NCBI RefSeq assembly: GCF_000449425.2
Contig: NZ_AVHW01000095.1
Span: forward strand, 83,323-147,322
Length of the DNA stretch: 64,000 nt
Origin: Clostridioides difficile CD160
GTDB lineage: Bacteria; Bacillota; Clostridia; Peptostreptococcales; Peptostreptococcaceae
Direction of reading: 5' to 3'
Position numbers and translations under genes: made by a program. Positions 56,243 to 64,000 of this stretch are shown here, piece after piece (position 1 is the first letter of the stretch; every line of letters begins with the position of its first letter). Below the pieces are notes generated by a model, which worked only from the letters and a program-made list of their open reading frames with translations, ran no database searches and was not told where the DNA came from.

Positions 56243-57388
56243 ATGAGCATTTATTATGTACCACCAATAAATTTACTTGGAAAAGGATGTCTTAATGAAG
56301 CTAAAGATTCAATTAAATCACTGGGAACTAAAAAAGCATTTGTTGTTAGTGATAAATTTCTAGTTTCAAATGGTACTGTAAAAAAAGTAACAGATATTCT
56401 ATCTCAGATAGGTGTAGATTTTGCTATTTATGATGAAGTTAAACAAAATCCAACTGTAACTAATGTAAACAAAGGACTTGAAATATTAAAGTCAGAAAAT
56501 TGTGATTTTGTTATTACAATAGGAGGGGGTTCTCCACAAGACTGTGGTAAAGCCATTTCTATATTAGCTACTAATGGAGGAGATATTAGAGATTATGAAG
56601 GTGTCAACAAAACTTCTAAAAAATGTCTTCCTATTGTAGCTATAACTACTACTGCTGGTACATCTGCTGAGGTTACAATAAACTATGTTATAACTGATGA
56701 AGACAGACATGTAAAAATGATAATGGTTGATACTAATTCATTAGCTACAATGACAGTAAATGACCCTGAATTAATGATTAGTAAACCATCTAATTTAACA
56801 GCAGCAACTGGTATGGATGCGTTAACTCATGCTATAGAAGCTGTAGTAGCTAATGGAGCTTATGATGTTACAGATTCGACTGCCTTATATTCTATAAAAC
56901 AGATATTTAAATATCTTCCAAGAGCTGTTAAGAATGGTAATGACATAGAGGCTAGAGAACAAATGTGTTACGCTTGTTTCTTAAATGGAATTGCATTTAG
57001 TAACGCAGGGCTTGGAAATGTACATGCCATGGCACATCAATTAGGAGGTTTATATGATTTACCTCATGGAGTATGTAATGCCATGCTACTTCCAATAGTT
57101 GAAGAAGAAAATGCCAAATCTGCTCCTTCTAAATTCCGTTTAATAGCTGAAACTATTGGAATGGATGTACATAATAAATCAGATAAAGAGTGTGTTGACT
57201 TTGTAATAAATAAAATAAAAACTCTTTCTGAAGAAGTAGGAATCCCAAAATCTTTAAAAGATGTAGGTGTTGATAATCCTAATTTTGAGTTACTTGCAGA
57301 AAACTCTATGAAAGATGCATGTGCTGGAGCCAATCCTGTTTTCTTTGATAAAGATAAGCTTATAGAATTATTTATGAAAATATCTTAA
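56243..57388 (+). CDS. Iron-containing alcohol dehydrogenase
   Basis: This 381-residue group III dehydrogenase begins MSIYYVPPINLLGKGCL. It has the NAD-binding ITIGGGSPQDCGKAISIL (about residues 92-109), TTTAGTSAEVT, GMDALTHAIEAVV and the metal-ligand segment VHAMAHQLGGLYDLPHGVCN. AAAGGAG precedes the ATG. It shares operator sequences with kdgT, so it probably reduces the aldehyde released by the aldolase (glyceraldehyde, glycolaldehyde or lactaldehyde) to regenerate NAD+. That role is inference. Confidence 0.92.
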   Translation: MSIYYVPPINLLGKGCLNEAKDSIKSLGTKKAFVVSDKFLVSNGTVKKVTDILSQIGVDFAIYDEVKQNPTVTNVNKGLEILKSENCDFVITIGGGSPQDCGKAISILATNGGDIRDYEGVNKTSKKCLPIVAITTTAGTSAEVTINYVITDEDRHVKMIMVDTNSLATMTVNDPELMISKPSNLTAATGMDALTHAIEAVVANGAYDVTDSTALYSIKQIFKYLPRAVKNGNDIEAREQMCYACFLNGIAFSNAGLGNVHAMAHQLGGLYDLPHGVCNAMLLPIVEEENAKSAPSKFRLIAETIGMDVHNKSDKECVDFVINKIKTLSEEVGIPKSLKDVGVDNPNFELLAENSMKDACAGANPVFFDKDKLIELFMKIS

Positions 57389-57430
57389 TTATAACAACCT
57401 ACCCCATAAATTAATTATGTATATTTATAA

Positions 57431-57474
57431 GGGAGTGCCTCAAAATACCTTATTTTATTATTGGCACTCTCTTA
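57431..57474. terminator. Terminator between alcohol dehydrogenase and the second L,D-transpeptidase
   Basis: GAGTGCC (57433-57439) pairs with GGCACTC (57463-57469), extended by a few G-U and A-T pairs. A T-rich stretch follows on the plus strand. Confidence 0.65.
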
Positions 57475-57567
57475 TTACATCGTTCAAATCGTAATTCTTG
57501 TCAAATACTAACATATAATATTATTAGTTAAGAATACTAGCTCTTAATTAACAAACCAAATATTTTA

Positions 57568-58428
57568 TTAATGAATTATAACAGTTGTTGTATCAGGTAT
57601 ATTATCGTATATCCATTTTGCATTTTCTGTATTTAGTCTTATGCAACCATGACTAAGAGCTTCACCAAGTCTACCATCTATTATATAACTGCCTGTTGAA
57701 TCATATAATACAGAATGATAATAATATCCACCTTTAATTCTAGTAGCGTACTTAACTGAATACTCATCTGTTCCAAAAGAAGGCTTTCTTCCACTTATAT
57801 AAAATATACCCGTTATAGTCGGAGTTTCAGGCTTCCCTATAGTACATTGCCACTTGTAAAGTTGACCCCAACTTCCATTATCTTTCTTAAAAATATAAGT
57901 ATATTTATTTCTAAGGTCTGTCACAATTAGATAATCACTCGTACTTTTAATATTATTTTCATTAACAAACTTTGTCATATCAGTATAAAAATATTTATAA
58001 TCTAACTCATTAGGTTTATTTCCATCAGTTGATAAGAAATAATTAAAAACATATCCTATTTTATCATCATATATAACTTTACTCCAATCCCCATCTACTT
58101 CTAAAACTTCGACTCTAGACTTTTCGGGAATTACTGTAATTATATTTGAAGTCGTAGATTTGTCTTCCCTTAAATTTAAGTTACTCCAAGTATATTCGCT
58201 TACTGATACTAAGTCCTTATATACATACCCTTCTTGAGAATTATACACTACTTTAATCCATTCATCTTCTTCATCTAATACCTCCATTTTTGCTCCTTGA
58301 GGTATTACAGTTATAATACTTGAATTTGTAGATTTAGCAGACCTCAAATTTACATTTACTAAAGTATATTTATATACAGGTGCTCTATATTTTTTAATAT
58401 TTATTTTAGTTAACTTCACACATACCAT
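57568..58428 (-). CDS. ldtCd3: L,D-transpeptidase with two SH3 domains (LdtCd3-like)
   Basis: This 286-residue protein has two bacterial SH3 domains (about residues 19-75 and 77-135; VNVNLRSAKSTNSSIITVIP and WSNLNLREDKSTTSNIITVI) and a C-terminal YkuD domain with the catalytic HGCIRLNTENAKW segment. It should form or edit 3-3 peptidoglycan cross-links. No signal peptide or membrane segment can be seen, and an in-frame TGA lies just upstream, so none is hidden. AGAGG precedes the ATG at 58428. Architecture and locus match LdtCd3 (CD3007 from memory). Confidence 0.88.
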   Translation of the reverse strand: MVCVKLTKINIKKYRAPVYKYTLVNVNLRSAKSTNSSIITVIPQGAKMEVLDEEDEWIKVVYNSQEGYVYKDLVSVSEYTWSNLNLREDKSTTSNIITVIPEKSRVEVLEVDGDWSKVIYDDKIGYVFNYFLSTDGNKPNELDYKYFYTDMTKFVNENNIKSTSDYLIVTDLRNKYTYIFKKDNGSWGQLYKWQCTIGKPETPTITGIFYISGRKPSFGTDEYSVKYATRIKGGYYYHSVLYDSTGSYIIDGRLGEALSHGCIRLNTENAKWIYDNIPDTTTVIIH

Positions 58429-58555
58429 CCTCTCATATGTCTTTTTACAACATTTTATGAAATTCGATATGTATTCGTTCTCCTATTTTCAAACTTTACT
58501 TGTATTACTGATAATATTGCTATATACAAACTTATCTTTTCTCATTTATATTTAT

Positions 58556-59269
58556 CTATTTATTTAAATTTACAATATTACAATCCTTAATATATTCTTC
58601 AATTATACCTCTAGTGACATTAAAATAGCTTATGCATTTATCAACTATGACTGCATCACTACTAACTACTCTATCTAATTTTTCTAATACGACATCTGCA
58701 TTTTTTACTAGCTCCACCTCAGTTTCAATTCCCCATATTTTAGCATATTCCAGTATCTTATACTTTAAATTTCCTGAATTAGAAACTGGAGAATCTAGGT
58801 AAAATCTAATTTTTTGTGCATTGTATTTATTAAAAAAGTCTCCTATCAACTTTAAGGCTTCTTCTGTTTTATCTATAATCTTATATGTCCCCCTAAGCCC
58901 TGCTAAGTCTCTCATATTACCATCACTACCTATTACTAAAGTTCCACCAGATAATGCCACTTCTATAGCTATTATCAAATTAAAACCATCTATATTTATA
59001 AGCCCTTCTTTGATTTTATCTAGAGAAAGTTTTTTTGACTGTCTTGTTATATTTTTTTCTTCAGTGCATACTGCCCTTTTTAGTGCATCTCTTTGTCTTA
59101 TGGAAAACTGATACCTATCTCCAACAAAAGTAACAACTGGGTCTATTTTATAACCCCTATTTATTAACCATTCTATTTCTTCCTTCGCTTTTGTAAGTCT
59201 TATTAATTCATTACTTGAAAACCATCTCTTATCACTCTCATCAAATCCTCTTTTAGATACTTTATTCAT
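58556..59269 (-). CDS. DUF434/DUF5616 domain protein
   Basis: This 237-residue soluble protein starts with KRGFDESDKRWFSSNELIRL and contains YKIDPVVTFVGDRYQFSIRQ, then an Asp-rich PIN-like pattern: NLIIAIEVALSGGTLVIGSD, RDLAGLRGTYK and RFYLDSPVSNSGNLK. The acidic residues would suit a nuclease-like fold, but no function is known. GAGGTGA precedes the ATG. It is monocistronic on the minus strand. Confidence 0.78.
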   Translation of the reverse strand: MNKVSKRGFDESDKRWFSSNELIRLTKAKEEIEWLINRGYKIDPVVTFVGDRYQFSIRQRDALKRAVCTEEKNITRQSKKLSLDKIKEGLINIDGFNLIIAIEVALSGGTLVIGSDGNMRDLAGLRGTYKIIDKTEEALKLIGDFFNKYNAQKIRFYLDSPVSNSGNLKYKILEYAKIWGIETEVELVKNADVVLEKLDRVVSSDAVIVDKCISYFNVTRGIIEEYIKDCNIVNLNK

Positions 59270-59456
59270 ATGATTTCACCTCCCTATTTTAAACATTGCC
59301 TTAATATCTTAAATATGATAAACTTACTCTTTTAAAATATTTTTGATACTATTACATTATCTATTTAAGTTATCTAATACTTAAATTATACCTTTTAATT
59401 CCAGTTTATAATGCAAAATAATAAATTCTATAGTACATTTGTAATTTTACAATACA

Positions 59457-59495
59457 AAAAGGATACTATTAGTAATTTATTATAGTATCCCTTTT
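59457..59495 (-). terminator. Terminator of the disulfide oxidoreductase gene
   Basis: GGATACTAT (59461-59469) pairs with ATAGTATCC (59482-59490), with A-rich and T-rich flanks adding pairs. The minus strand continues TTTTTGTATTG. It is about 50 bases past the stop. Confidence 0.85.
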
Positions 59496-59545
59496 ATAAA
59501 ATCTATTTATAATGATAATTTTAGGCTTTATATATTAAATTTATG

Positions 59546-60934
59546 TTATACTTCCTTTATCATATTAGGAGATAAAATATCATTAAGGGCTTCTGTCATA
59601 GTTGGATGTGCATAAACACGGTCTCTTAAATATGTGTACTCTACTTCTAAATCTATGGCTAATTGAATTAAGTGGATAATCTCACTTGAATCTTCACATA
59701 TCATAGTAGCTCCGAGTATCTTATTTGATTTTTTATCAATCACAATCTTTATAAAACCATCTGTCTTACCAATCTGCTTAGCTCTTGGAATCGCTTCGAC
59801 TGGCATCTTTGCTACTAATACTTCATATCCTTTTTCCTTAGCTTGTTTAACATTAAGACCAACTCTTGAAAATGCTGGACTTATAAATATAGAATTTGGT
59901 ATATTTTTTCTATCACTATTGCTTCTAGTCTTATCTCCAAATAATTGATTAATAATTATACGATAGTCATCTAGTGAAATATAAGTAAATTGTGGACCTC
60001 CATTTATATCTCCTATAGCCCATATATGCTCTTTGTTAGTCTTAAGAGTATCTGATACTTTAATAAATCCCCTTTCATTTAATTCTATACCTGCATTTTC
60101 TAGTCCTAACCCCTCAGTATTTGCCTTTCTTCCTGTGGCTACAAGTATCATATCGCTTGTTAATTCCTGTAATTTACCTTCTATTTCATACTCTACTATA
60201 GCTAAGTTAGAAACTTCTTTAATCTCTTTTATCTTTGCATTATTTATAATTTTTACATTTCTCTTTTCAAGTAGTTTTATTATTTCTTCTGAATCTTCAA
60301 CATCTTCATTAGGTAAAATACCATTATTTGAATTTAATATTGTAACTTCTGCTCCAAATGAACTGTAAATACCAGCAAACTCTAGACCTATAAAGCCAGC
60401 TCCTATGATTGTCATTTTTTTAGGTAGAGTTCTTAGATTCATAAGAGACTCACTATCATATACTACATTCTTATTTTCCACGCCTTTAATATTAGGTATA
60501 AATGGTCTTGAACCAGTATTAATAAATATCTTATCTGCTACTAACTCATAAACTTCGTTTTCAGTTTTAACTTGAACTGTATTTTCATCAATAAAAGTTC
60601 CCATTCCTGTGAATATAGTTACATTCTCATTTGAATTTAATTTATTATAGTTAGCTTCTCTAAGTTTTGTAATTAAAGTTTCTTTTTTATCTATAGCTTT
60701 CTCATATTCAACTTGAGCTTCATCCCAAGAACTTATATGTTTTGTTTTTATACTGTTTGCTGAATTTTCTAAGCTTTTAGTTGGTATACATGCCACATTT
60801 ATACATGTTCCACCATACATCTTATTTGATTTTTCTATTAAAGCTACTTTTAATCCTTTATTTGCCAAATCTCCTGCTAGTGTTTTTCCACCTTTTCCAA
60901 ATCCTGTTATTATTGCATCAAATGTTTTTTTCAT
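59546..60934 (-). CDS. Pyridine nucleotide-disulfide oxidoreductase
   Basis: This 462-residue class I FAD enzyme has an FAD site at ITGFGKGGKTLAGDLANKG, the redox pair in YGGTCINVACIPTKS (Cys about residues 43 and 48), an NAD(P)H site at MTIIGAGFIGLEFAGIYSSF and a C-terminal dimerisation domain with the AHPTMTEALND motif. It is closest to RclA-like or mercuric reductase-like proteins; there is no N-terminal heavy-metal domain. It lies behind a promoter with an HxlR-type operator also found ahead of hxlR, so it probably acts in thiol or electrophile stress. Confidence 0.88.
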   Translation of the reverse strand: MKKTFDAIITGFGKGGKTLAGDLANKGLKVALIEKSNKMYGGTCINVACIPTKSLENSANSIKTKHISSWDEAQVEYEKAIDKKETLITKLREANYNKLNSNENVTIFTGMGTFIDENTVQVKTENEVYELVADKIFINTGSRPFIPNIKGVENKNVVYDSESLMNLRTLPKKMTIIGAGFIGLEFAGIYSSFGAEVTILNSNNGILPNEDVEDSEEIIKLLEKRNVKIINNAKIKEIKEVSNLAIVEYEIEGKLQELTSDMILVATGRKANTEGLGLENAGIELNERGFIKVSDTLKTNKEHIWAIGDINGGPQFTYISLDDYRIIINQLFGDKTRSNSDRKNIPNSIFISPAFSRVGLNVKQAKEKGYEVLVAKMPVEAIPRAKQIGKTDGFIKIVIDKKSNKILGATMICEDSSEIIHLIQLAIDLEVEYTYLRDRVYAHPTMTEALNDILSPNMIKEV

Positions 60935-60971
60935 ATAATTTTCAACCCCTTCTTGTGTTATTTATACTTTT

Positions 60972-61019
60972 ACTATAACAAGATTATCTAGGTAGTACAA
61001 TTAGGCACTTTTTTGTAAC
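60972..61019 (-). promoter_or_regulatory. Promoter of the oxidoreductase gene with HxlR-type operator
   Basis: On the minus strand TTGTAC (60995-61000) and TATAGT (60972-60977) are 17 bases apart. The operator GTTACAAAAAAGTGCC (61004-61019) lies just upstream of the -35 and extends to it through TAATTGTA. The same block precedes the hxlR promoter. Confidence 0.78.
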
Positions 61020-61058
61020 CTTAAATTTATTTGAGTCCTTATATTTAAACATTTTAAT

Positions 61059-62336
61059 CTATTTATTTCTTTGATTCTCAATAAAAGATGCCATAGTCTC
61101 TTTATCCATAGCTCCTGGAATATACTGAGTTACATATCCTTCCTTATCAATTATAAATGTAGTTGGAAAAGCATTAATTCCATATTGATATGCTAATGCT
61201 CCATCTTCATCAAGTGCAACTGGGAAGGTATACCCTTCTTCTTTTAAGAATTTAACCACATGTTCTCTTGAACCTTCTCTACCCAAATTAGGTGAAGCTA
61301 CTCCCAAAATCACTACATCTTCATTATTTTTCTTATAGTCTTTATATAGTTGTTCTATGTGAGGCATTTCTTCTTTACATGGAGGACACCATGTAGCCCA
61401 GAAATTCAAAAATACAACTTTACCTTCATAATCACTTAATTTATGTGTCTTACCATATTGGTCTGTTAGAGTAAAATCAATAGACTTTATTCTCTCTTCA
61501 TCTTTAGACCCTGATTCATTATTTCCATCATTAGGGTCTTTTTGACCATCATTACTACTAGAACTGTCTTCTTTATCCTTAGAATTTGATTGTTTATTAT
61601 CTTCCTGATTACTTTCAATTTTACTATTTTGTGGGATATTAAAATGTTTGCTTATACTTCCAAATCCATTTACCATCATTAATATTCCTGATACTATAAG
61701 TATAAGCCCACCTATTTTTTTAATAATCTCCATGTTAGATTTTATCTTGTCTATGGTTTTAAATAATTTACTATAAAACATAGATGTAATTATGAATGGC
61801 AAAATAAATCCAATAGTGTATACTGCTATTAAAAGATTTGCACTAAGATGATTGCTTGAACTTGAAACCATTACTAATACAGATGCTAGTATTGGACCAA
61901 TACAAGGTGTCCATCCAAAACTAAACGTAAAACCTAATATAAAAGCTGTTATTGCTTTCATTTCTTTAAACTTTACATTAAATCTTTTTTCTCTATTCAA
62001 TATTGAAGATTTAATTATTCCCATGTAAAATAAGCCCATGATAATAATTATAATCCCACCAATGAACATTATTAAGTCTTTATTCTCATTAAAGAACATA
62101 CTCAATACTCTTACTGATGAACCTAATATAAAAAATGTTGTCGAGATTCCAAGAGCAAAGAATATAGTATTTTTAAATAGAGAACTTCTTATAAAATTTG
62201 TCTTTCCTTCTTTTAAACTCTCTACACTACTATTTGATAATATACTCAAATAAATAGGCAAAATTGGCAATATACATGGTGAAAAGAACGACACTATACC
62301 TTCTATAAATACTAAAAATAAATTTACATTTTGCAA
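61059..62336 (-). CDS. CcdA-TlpA fusion: membrane thiol transporter plus extracellular thioredoxin
   Basis: This 425-residue protein joins a CcdA/DsbD-like membrane domain (six segments, about residues 5-235, with FFSPCILPILPIYLSI and FGWTPCIGPILAS holding the redox cysteines) to a TlpA/ResA thioredoxin domain (about 285-425, with FWATWCPPCKEEM). They are linked by an acidic Ser/Asn/Asp-rich stretch (about 238-282). It would carry electrons from cytoplasmic thioredoxin to extracellular disulfides. It lies 138 bases after hxlR, and the oxidoreductase follows. Confidence 0.9.
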   Translation of the reverse strand: MQNVNLFLVFIEGIVSFFSPCILPILPIYLSILSNSSVESLKEGKTNFIRSSLFKNTIFFALGISTTFFILGSSVRVLSMFFNENKDLIMFIGGIIIIIMGLFYMGIIKSSILNREKRFNVKFKEMKAITAFILGFTFSFGWTPCIGPILASVLVMVSSSSNHLSANLLIAVYTIGFILPFIITSMFYSKLFKTIDKIKSNMEIIKKIGGLILIVSGILMMVNGFGSISKHFNIPQNSKIESNQEDNKQSNSKDKEDSSSSNDGQKDPNDGNNESGSKDEERIKSIDFTLTDQYGKTHKLSDYEGKVVFLNFWATWCPPCKEEMPHIEQLYKDYKKNNEDVVILGVASPNLGREGSREHVVKFLKEEGYTFPVALDEDGALAYQYGINAFPTTFIIDKEGYVTQYIPGAMDKETMASFIENQRNK

Positions 62337-62474
62337 GTTAAAATTCCTCCTTATTTTATTTCCAATATTAAAATTTTATCACTATGCTAAAATTAGATTA
62401 AAAACATTCAATTTTAATACCTTTTACTCATAATTTAAATGAATCCTTCTAAATCTCATACAAAATTTTAAGAT

Positions 62475-62807
62475 TTATTTATCACAGTTTAAGTTTTTAT
62501 TACTCCACATTATCATTTTTTCCATAACAGGAAGCAATAGTAATCCTGACTCACTTAAAAAATAGGTTGACTCTACAATATTATTAACCAGCCTTTTTTT
62601 CTTAACTATAATTTCTTGTTCAATTAAAAAATCTAATTGTTGAGTTAGCATTTTCTTACTACATTCTGGTATAGCTCTTTGTAACTCTCCAAATCGTTTT
62701 TTATCCTTTTGTATCTCCCATATTATTATAGCTACCCACTTTTTACCTAATATACTTGATAAAGCTTCTACTGGACAATCATATATCATGTCATCTATAT
62801 TGTACAT
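62475..62807 (-). CDS. HxlR-family transcriptional regulator
   Basis: This 110-residue winged-helix regulator has the HxlR pattern: DCPVEALSSILGKKWVAIII, RFGELQRAIPECSKKMLTQQ and YFLSESGLLLLPVMEKM. The conserved N-terminal Cys at residue 11 is the usual redox or electrophile sensor (as in YodB and HypR). AGAGGAGAG precedes the ATG. It lies upstream of a thiol-redox gene set; operators at both promoters suggest it regulates itself and the oxidoreductase. Confidence 0.92.
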   Translation of the reverse strand: MYNIDDMIYDCPVEALSSILGKKWVAIIIWEIQKDKKRFGELQRAIPECSKKMLTQQLDFLIEQEIIVKKKRLVNNIVESTYFLSESGLLLLPVMEKMIMWSNKNLNCDK

Positions 62808-62949
62808 TTTACTCTCCTCTTTTCTTTAATTATTAAGTAAATTGTTATAGCAGTATGTTTATAGATATTATGTATACTTCTAACTTTACTTAATTAAAAT
62901 TTTTATTATATGTATCCCTAAGACAAATTATTTTAAGTGTTATGTAATT

Positions 62950-62997
62950 AATATATCAGTTTTATATACATATCACAATTGGTCACTTTTTTGTAAC
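62950..62997 (-). promoter_or_regulatory. hxlR promoter with HxlR-type operator
   Basis: On the minus strand TTGTGA (62973-62978) and TATATT (62950-62955) are 17 bases apart. GTTACAAAAAAGTGAC (62982-62997), an almost perfect 16-base palindrome, ends four bases before the -35. The 23-base block around it matches the block at 60997-61019 in 21 positions. The leader to the hxlR start would be about 135 bases. Confidence 0.78.
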
Positions 62998-63221
62998 TAC
63001 ATAGAACTTATCATAAAATCAAATTGAATAATTGTTATTAAAGTATACCTTAATTCATTTCATTAAAATTTTGTTGATTCTAAACTGCATATAAAACTAC
63101 TCTAATATAATAGTTCTTTGTTTAAACAACTTATCCTGTTAAACTATTTATCTGGTTTAACAAATTTTATATAGAATACTATACTTATACATTAATATTT
63201 ACCCAAATTTATGCAAATTAA

Positions 63222-63253
63222 AAAGTCTGACCAATTACTATCAGTCAGACTTT
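63222..63253. terminator. Strong hairpin, probable terminator
   Basis: AAAGTCTGAC (63222-63231) and GTCAGACTTT (63244-63253) pair perfectly. It lies between the IS-element end and the hxlR upstream region. The gap 62998-63300 holds nothing else I recognise. Confidence 0.7.
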
Positions 63254-63299
63254 AAACGATAAACTTATTTTTCACTTATAAATCTAATAATATTGAAAT

Positions 63300-63428
63300 A
63301 ACCTGAACCTCCCATGACTAAAGTCACAGGGTTCCTGCTTCATAGAATTTTGCATACTAAAATATGTCTTACAAACTCTCCACAGGCTATCCCCGTAGTT
63401 CCTACGGTTCTTACATAAGTTATTTATT
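63300..63428 (-). mobile_element. Right end of an IS200/IS605-type element with reRNA-like hairpins
   Basis: Downstream of the tnpB remnant the segment carries a compact hairpin (GAACCTCCCATGAC with GTCACAGGGTTC, 63304-63334) and a second stem CCGTAG/CTACGG (63394-63409). These are typical of the right end of clostridial IS605-family elements, where the tnpB 3' end and following bases make the guide (omega or reRNA). Boundaries are uncertain. Confidence 0.65.
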
Positions 63429-64000
63429 TTAAACTCTTATTAGTTTTAATCCTTCTTTTAGTATATTTATACTTGCATTTATATCTCTATCGTGAGTTTC
63501 ATTACAACAAGGACAAATCCATTCTCTTATACTTAAATTCTTCATTTCCTCGTTTTTGTACCCACATTTATTGCATATTTGTGAACTTGCAAAGAATTTA
63601 CCTACCTTTACAATTTGTCTACCATACCAATTAGCTTTATATTCTAATTGATGAACAAATTCTGACCATGACACATCAGAAATTAAGCGAGATAGTTTAC
63701 TATTTCTAGTCATATTCTTTACTTGTAAATCTTCTATGCAAAAATATCATTCTCTCGTATTAATTTGTAGATAGTTTTTGTAGAAAATCCTTCCTTTGAT
63801 TAGCTATATGTTCTTGAAGTCTTGCAACTTTTAACTTGCTTATTTCTATTTAAACTACCAATTGTTTTTCTCGATAGTTCTCTTTGTAATTTAGCAAGTT
63901 TATTTAACGACTTCTGAAGATACTTAGGATTTTCTATAAATTGTCCACAACTTGAGATACAAAATTCTTTAATTCCTAAATCTAAACCTATCTGATTATT
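63429..64000 (-). pseudogene. tnpB: tnpB remnant (RNA-guided nuclease of IS200/IS605), several frameshifts, cut by window edge
   Basis: Minus-strand translation from 64000 gives GLDLGIKEFCISSCG, the first RuvC motif of TnpB, then the LAKLQRELSRKTIGSLNRNK helix. The frame then shifts near 63855 (VARLQEHIANQRKDF continues in another frame), again near 63755 (one A lost in TCTACAAATTAA) and once more near 63730. The last 94 codons, 63713-63429, are open and carry the zinc ribbon CNKCGYKNE and [19 protein letters not shown] with the final RuvC Asp. The protein cannot be made whole. No tnpA is visible; the 5' part lies outside the window. Confidence 0.87.

Overview
The window looks like a chromosomal segment of Clostridioides difficile. 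It is very AT-rich and carries a type I-B CRISPR-Cas locus with the 29-bp repeat known from that species, the dipicolinate synthase pair dpaAB, two L,D-transpeptidases matching LdtCd1 and LdtCd3, adhE, and a sugar-acid cluster. From memory it matches the CD2961 to about CD3012 stretch of strain 630. Locus tags are recollection only; no search was run. Most genes lie on the minus strand.

Layout: (1) 1-0.9 kb, start of a V-type ATP synthase operon. (2) 1.5-7 kb, an orphan Nif11-like peptide, an L,D-transpeptidase, a B3/B4-domain protein and a membrane c-di-GMP phosphodiesterase with a degenerate GGDEF. (3) 7-9.7 kb, adhE under a Rex-type operator but broken by a one-base frameshift. (4) 10-15 kb, an operon of bioY, thiolase, acyl-CoA ligase and dpaAB. 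(5) 15-18 kb, a zinc-ribbon protein, an RlmA-like methyltransferase and a GNAT enzyme. (6) 18-30 kb, a 40-repeat CRISPR array, its leader, cas2-1-4-3-5-7-8-6 and a WYL regulator, all transcribed leftward.

(7) 30-36 kb, a complete BceRS-BceAB peptide-antibiotic module with uppP and a matching BceR operator. (8) 36-39.4 kb, an SsuABC-type transporter with an unusual cysteine-rich companion. (9) 39.8-41.4 kb, a WYL regulator and a GyrI-like protein. (10) 41.5-45 kb, class Ib ribonucleotide reductase nrdEF with twin NrdR boxes. (11) 45-49.8 kb, a pentapeptide-repeat protein and a vitamin B12 transporter behind a cobalamin riboswitch with its terminator. (12) 49.9-57.4 kb, a sugar-acid catabolic cluster (KdgT permease, split UxaA-type dehydratase, FAH-family and DapA-family enzymes) with an IclR regulator and a convergently placed alcohol dehydrogenase. 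The kdgT and dehydrogenase promoters share a twin-palindrome operator with identical 19-bp phasing.

(13) 57.5-63 kb, a second L,D-transpeptidase with SH3 domains, a DUF434 protein, and an HxlR-controlled thiol-redox set (CcdA-TlpA fusion and a disulfide oxidoreductase) with a shared operator at two promoters. (14) 63.3-64 kb, the decayed tnpB end of an IS200/IS605-type element. The most useful new observations are the regulatory sites (IclR twin operators, HxlR operators, BceR, NrdR, Rex), the adhE frameshift, the probable AUU start of the cas-linked WYL regulator, and the orphan Nif11-like peptide.
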